Below, one piece after another: positions 60,524 through 64,000 of a stretch of 64,000 nt of DNA. The stretch covers positions 1-64,000 of the forward strand of contig NZ_JBJHDO010000003.1 of assembly GCF_050958605.1 (NCBI RefSeq), written 5' to 3'. Position 1 is the stretch's first letter. Each line of letters begins with the position of its first letter. The DNA is from G016756615 sp050958605 (GTDB lineage: Bacteria > Pseudomonadota > Alphaproteobacteria > Rhizobiales > Rhizobiaceae). The notes under the pieces are model-generated. The model ran no database searches. It saw only the letters and a program-made list of their open reading frames with translations, and was not told the DNA's origin. Both the position numbers and the translations under genes were made by a program.

Positions 60524-60531
60524 GCATATCA

Positions 60532-61350
60532 TTACTTGGTGGGAACTTCGCGAGGCAGTTCGGTGTAGCTGCCCAGCCACTTCTCCTGGATTGCCTTGAT
60601 CCGGCCGTCATCCGTCATCTTCAGCAATGCGTCGTTGACGGCCTTGGCGAAGCCTTCGCTGTCGGCGTCCTTGCGCATGACCCATGCGAAATAGGTCGGC
60701 TTGCCAAACGTGGCCGGCTCGAACAGAGCGAACGTCTCGGGGCGGTTCTTGACCAGGTAGGTGAGGTTCGGCAGCGAGCCTGCAACCGCGTCCAGGCGGC
60801 CCGCGGCGAGGTCGGCGTAAGCTTCGTCGGTGGTGCCATATTCCTTGACGGTCACACCGCCCAACTCCTTGCCATAGGCTTCAAGCTGGCGGAACTGCGC
60901 AGTGCCTTGCTGCACGCCGACGGTCTTGCCCTTGATGTCTTCCGGCTTCTTCAACTCGGTATTGTTGGCGGCACGCACCAGCGCGACGGTGGCGTCGGCG
61001 ATCGGCAGGCTGAAGGTGTAGCGCTCGAGACGCTCGGGCGTGATGGTGACCGGAGCGATGACGATGTCGAATTTCTTGACTTCGAGACCGGGCAGTTCGG
61101 CCGTCCAGGGAATGTCCTGATAGACCGGCTCAACGCCGATTTCCTTCGCTACGCCGTCGAAGAGATCCTTCGTCATCCCCTCGTACGTGCCGTTCACCAG
61201 CATGTCGAACGGTGCGTAGTGCATGTCCGTCGCGGTGACGATCTTGCCGGCGGACTTCACGTCGGCAAGCTGATCGGCCATGGCGGGCACGGTCAGGCCC
61301 AATGCGGCCAGGCCGAACAGGGCGGATTTGAACGTTCTGGAGAATTCCAT
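60532..61350 (-). CDS. Amino acid ABC transporter substrate-binding protein
   Basis: A 272-residue periplasmic protein with signal peptide MEFSRTFKSALFGLAALGLT...AMA. Family-3 binding-protein features are GKIVTATDMHYAPFDMLVNG, FDIVIAPVTITPERLERYTF, GKTVGVQQGTAQFRQLEAYG and GRLDAVAGSLPNL. The hutU gene upstream suggests histidine or urocanate as ligand, an inference from context. The 90-bp gap to hutU could hold an internal promoter. Confidence 0.92.
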   Translation of the reverse strand: MEFSRTFKSALFGLAALGLTVPAMADQLADVKSAGKIVTATDMHYAPFDMLVNGTYEGMTKDLFDGVAKEIGVEPVYQDIPWTAELPGLEVKKFDIVIAPVTITPERLERYTFSLPIADATVALVRAANNTELKKPEDIKGKTVGVQQGTAQFRQLEAYGKELGGVTVKEYGTTDEAYADLAAGRLDAVAGSLPNLTYLVKNRPETFALFEPATFGKPTYFAWVMRKDADSEGFAKAVNDALLKMTDDGRIKAIQEKWLGSYTELPREVPTK

Positions 61351-61440
61351 GTCGTTATCCCTTCTGGACTGTTTGTCGATAGGATCTGCTATTAAGCATT
61401 TTATCGCGCGCCGCCAGTCACTCGACGGCGCGAAATGAGA

Positions 61441-63105
61441 TCACAGGATGGCAGGCAGGTTGAGGCCGTGCTCGCGGGCGCAGTCGATCGCGATCTGGTA
61501 GCCTGCATCGGCATGACGCATGACGCCGGTCGCCGGATCGTTCCACAGCACGCGGCCAAGACGTGCATCCGCGTCTTCGGTGCCGTCGCAGCAGATGACC
61601 ATGCCCGAATGCTGGGAAAAGCCCATGCCGACGCCGCCGCCGTGGTGAAGCGACACCCACGTGGCGCCGGAAGCTGTGTTGAGCAGCGCGTTGAGCAGCG
61701 GCCAATCAGAAACGGCGTCCGAGCCGTCCTGCATCGCTTCGGTCTCGCGGTTCGGCGAGGCGACCGAACCGGAATCGAGATGGTCGCGGCCAATCACGAT
61801 CGGCGCCTTCAGTTCTCCGCTGCGCACCATTTCGTTGAAGGCCAGGCCCAGCCTATGACGCTGCCCCAGACCGACCCAGCAGATCCGGGCGGGCAGCCCT
61901 TGGAAGCTGATGCGCTCGCGCGCCATGTCCAACCAAGTATGCAGGTGCGGATCGTCGATCAGCTCCTTCACCTTGCGGTCGGTCTTGTAGATGTCCTCCG
62001 GATCGCCCGAAAGCGCAGCCCAGCGGAAGGGGCCAACGCCGCGACAAAACAGCGGCCTGATATAGGCCGGCACGAAGCCGGGGAAAGCGAAGGCGTTTTC
62101 CAGCCCCTCCTCGAGCGCCATCTGACGGATGTTGTTGCCGTAATCGAGCGTCGGCACGCCGCTATTCCAGAAATCCACCATGGCGGCGACATGCGTCTTC
62201 ATCGAAGCGCGAGCCGCCTTCTCCACGCCCTTGGGATCGCTCTCCTGTCTCGCTCGCCATTCGGCGACGGTCCAGCCGACCGGCAGATAACCATGTACCG
62301 GGTCATGCGCAGAGGTCTGATCGGTCACGATGTCGGGTTTCACGCCGCGCTTGACCAGTTCGGGGAAGATCTCGGCCGCATTGCCGATCAGCGCCACGGA
62401 CTTTGCTTCGCCGGCTTTGGTCCAGCGATCGATCATCTCCAACGCCTCGTCGAGCGAGTGGGTCTTTTCATCGACATAGCGGGTGCGCAGACGGAAGTCG
62501 GCGCGAGTCTCGTCGCATTCCACCGCAAGGCAGCAAGCGCCGGCCATCACCGCGGCGAGGGGCTGGGCGCCGCCCATCCCACCGAGACCGCCGGTCAGGA
62601 TCCACCTGCCCTTGAGGCTGCCGCCATAGTGCTGGCGGCCGGCCTCCACAAAGGTCTCGTAGGTGCCCTGAACGATGCCCTGCGAGCCGATATAGATCCA
62701 CGATCCCGCGGTCATCTGGCCGTACATGGCCAGGCCCTTCTTATCGAGTTCGTTGAAATGGTCCCAGTTGGCCCAGTGCGGCACGAGGTTGGAGTTGGCG
62801 ATCAACACGCGCGGCGCATCCTTGTGAGTCTTGAAGACACCGACCGGCTTGCCCGACTGCACCAGAAGAGTCTCGTCGGTCTCCAATTTCTTCAGACTGT
62901 CGACGATCAGGTCGAAGTCTTTCCAAGTGCGGGCCGCGCGGCCGATGCCGCCATAAACCACCAACTCATGCGGGTTCTCGGCGACCTCGGGGTGCAGATT
63001 GTTCATCAGCATGCGCATGGGGGCTTCGGTCAGCCAGCTCTTGGCAGTAATCTCCGCGCCGGTCGGGGGAAAGATGTCGCGCGTATTGTGTCTTGGATTG
63101 GTCAC
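61441..63105 (-). CDS. hutU: Urocanate hydratase
   Basis: A 554-residue NAD-dependent enzyme converting urocanate to imidazolone propionate, the second step of histidine degradation. Visible are TGGLGGMGGAQPLAAVMAGA (NAD site), YVDEKTHSLDEALEMIDRW, VTDQTSAHDPVHGYLPVGW, the catalytic Cys in PAYIRPLFCRGVGPFRWAAL, and SLHHGGGVGMGFSQHSGMV. Full length for the family. It lies 15 bp after the acyl-CoA dehydrogenase gene and upstream of the transporter genes. Confidence 0.97.
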   Translation of the reverse strand: MTNPRHNTRDIFPPTGAEITAKSWLTEAPMRMLMNNLHPEVAENPHELVVYGGIGRAARTWKDFDLIVDSLKKLETDETLLVQSGKPVGVFKTHKDAPRVLIANSNLVPHWANWDHFNELDKKGLAMYGQMTAGSWIYIGSQGIVQGTYETFVEAGRQHYGGSLKGRWILTGGLGGMGGAQPLAAVMAGACCLAVECDETRADFRLRTRYVDEKTHSLDEALEMIDRWTKAGEAKSVALIGNAAEIFPELVKRGVKPDIVTDQTSAHDPVHGYLPVGWTVAEWRARQESDPKGVEKAARASMKTHVAAMVDFWNSGVPTLDYGNNIRQMALEEGLENAFAFPGFVPAYIRPLFCRGVGPFRWAALSGDPEDIYKTDRKVKELIDDPHLHTWLDMARERISFQGLPARICWVGLGQRHRLGLAFNEMVRSGELKAPIVIGRDHLDSGSVASPNRETEAMQDGSDAVSDWPLLNALLNTASGATWVSLHHGGGVGMGFSQHSGMVICCDGTEDADARLGRVLWNDPATGVMRHADAGYQIAIDCAREHGLNLPAIL

Positions 63106-63120
63106 GGTTCGACTCCCTGG

Positions 63121-64000
63121 TCAAGCCAGCATGTTGCCGGAAATGATGATGCGTTGGATTTCGCTGGATCCCTCGTAGATGCGCATGATGCGCAGATCCC
63201 GGTTGATCCGTTCAATGGGAAAGTCGCGGGTGTAGCCATAGCCGCCATGCAATTGCAGAGCGGTATCGGCAATCTTCCCCGCGGCCTCGGATGCGCCGAG
63301 CTTGGCCATGGATGCGGCCAGCGAGAAACGCCCGCCGTGATGATGCGCGAGGTCGCGCTGGCGCGCGGCTTCCTGCGACAACAGCAGCGCGGAGTGGAAG
63401 GCGACGCCCATGTCGGCGATCATCCAGCGGATGCCCTGCCGCTCGGACAGAGGCATCCCACCGATGATGCGCTCCTTGGCATAGGCAATCGCCGCATTCA
63501 TCGCCGCACCGGCAAGGCCGAGGCACTGCGCGGCGACCTCGATGCGACCATTGTCGAGTACCTGCATCGCGGTTCGAAAGCCCCTGCCCTCCTCGCCCAG
63601 CAGGGCATTCTCAGGCAGTTCGCAATCCAGGTTCAGAGTGAAGACATGGCCGCCCTTCAGGCCCATTGTCTTTTCCGGTGGGCCGGCCTCGAGGCCGCGC
63701 GTGCCTTTCGGCAGGACGAAAGCCGATATGCCCCGGTGCGCCTTTTCCGGATCGGTCACGGCATAAACCACGATGAAATCGGCAACCCCACCGTTGGAGA
63801 TGAAGCACTTTGTGCCCTTGAGGTGCCAGCCGTTCTCCGTGCGCCGCGCCCGGGTCTTCATGTCGGCGGGGTCGGAACCGGCGGTGGGCTCGGTCAGGGC
63901 GAAGGCGCCAAGCGCCTCGCCGGTGGCTGCCTTGGTCAACCATTCCTGCTTCTGCGCCTCTGTTCCGCCGATCAATATCGAATCCGTCGCCAGATAATGC
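63121..64000 (-). CDS. Acyl-CoA dehydrogenase, 5' end beyond the window
   Basis: The C-terminal part (about 290 residues) of an acyl-CoA dehydrogenase; the frame is open to the window edge. FAD-binding GAFALTEPTAGSDPADMKTR, FISNGGVADFIVVYAVTD and the C-terminal QLHGGYGYTRDFPIERINRD with RIMRIYEGSSEIQRIIISGN are present; the catalytic Glu is in YEGSSEIQR. The substrate is unknown. Its place directly upstream of hutU suggests it works on histidine- or urocanate-related acids, or that the operon serves a second pathway. Confidence 0.92.
   Translation of the reverse strand, partial: HYLATDSILIGGTEAQKQEWLTKAATGEALGAFALTEPTAGSDPADMKTRARRTENGWHLKGTKCFISNGGVADFIVVYAVTDPEKAHRGISAFVLPKGTRGLEAGPPEKTMGLKGGHVFTLNLDCELPENALLGEEGRGFRTAMQVLDNGRIEVAAQCLGLAGAAMNAAIAYAKERIIGGMPLSERQGIRWMIADMGVAFHSALLLSQEAARQRDLAHHHGGRFSLAASMAKLGASEAAGKIADTALQLHGGYGYTRDFPIERINRDLRIMRIYEGSSEIQRIIISGNMLA

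Noticed and set aside
1..64000. CRISPR array, prophage or complete insertion sequence
   Set aside because: No regularly spaced repeats, phage structural genes or transposase were seen on either strand.

Overview
The window reads as chromosomal DNA of a GC-rich alphaproteobacterium of the Hyphomicrobiales (Rhizobiales), most likely Phyllobacteriaceae close to Mesorhizobium. The evidence is an ExoR homologue, a PopZ/DUF2497 protein in the gene order pcm-tolC-popZ-valS, a full ccoNOQP-ccoGHIS (fixNOQP-fixGHIS) set with an FnrL-type regulator, an HWE-family histidine kinase, EcfG-type (GGAAC-N16-CGTT) promoters, and short intergenic palindromes (TGTCC-GGCA-GGACA cores and a GCATGTCT...AGACATGC element) of kinds I associate with rhizobial genomes. 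That last association is from memory and was not searched.

Layout. 0.2-9.5 kb: minus-strand core genes exoR, ilvD, valS, popZ-like, tolC, pcm and tRNA-Cys. 9.6-17.5 kb: small accessory genes (cupin, DUF2243, HD hydrolase, PGPGW-type membrane protein), tRNA-Asn, a decayed autotransporter beta-domain, a VapBC-like toxin-antitoxin pair, a PepSY protein, a 2OG-Fe(II) oxygenase, a VOC protein, a methyltransferase and DUF983. 18-22 kb: cyanide-insensitive-type cytochrome bd oxidase (cioA-cioB-DUF2474) with a convergent MocR regulator. 22.1-23.5 kb: manganese catalase, with a divergent 43-residue membrane peptide gene that was identified only by direct reading; both have EcfG-like promoters.

23.6-33.3 kb: a catabolic island of two divergent operons around an IclR regulator. 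It holds a TPP-dependent 2-oxoacid decarboxylase-like enzyme, a mandelate-racemase-family protein, a TctCBA tripartite tricarboxylate transporter, an FMN 2-hydroxyacid dehydrogenase and an aromatic-type aldehyde dehydrogenase. Together these match the logic of the mandelate pathway (racemase, dehydrogenase, decarboxylase, aldehyde dehydrogenase) with a dedicated uptake system; the true substrate is unknown.

33.3-40 kb: a possible structured RNA with an intrinsic terminator, a DedA-PAP2-LssY fusion, an HWE kinase, an outer-membrane beta-barrel protein and a yiaW-yiaV-like pair. 40-58 kb: a microaerobic/anaerobic block with hemN, fnrL, hemerythrin, ccoNOQP, ccoGHIS, MazEF, two universal stress proteins, an APH/ATPase fusion and a Pat-type acyl-CoA ligase/acetyltransferase. 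Five FNR/FixK-like boxes (TTGAN-N4-ATCAA type, one imperfect) sit at hemN/fnrL, hemerythrin/ccoN, ccoG and the usp/APH intergenic region. 58.4-64 kb: a minus-strand histidine/urocanate-type operon with an acyl-CoA dehydrogenase (cut by the window edge), hutU and a four-gene polar amino acid ABC transporter.

All functional calls are from reading translated sequence and motifs; no database search was run.
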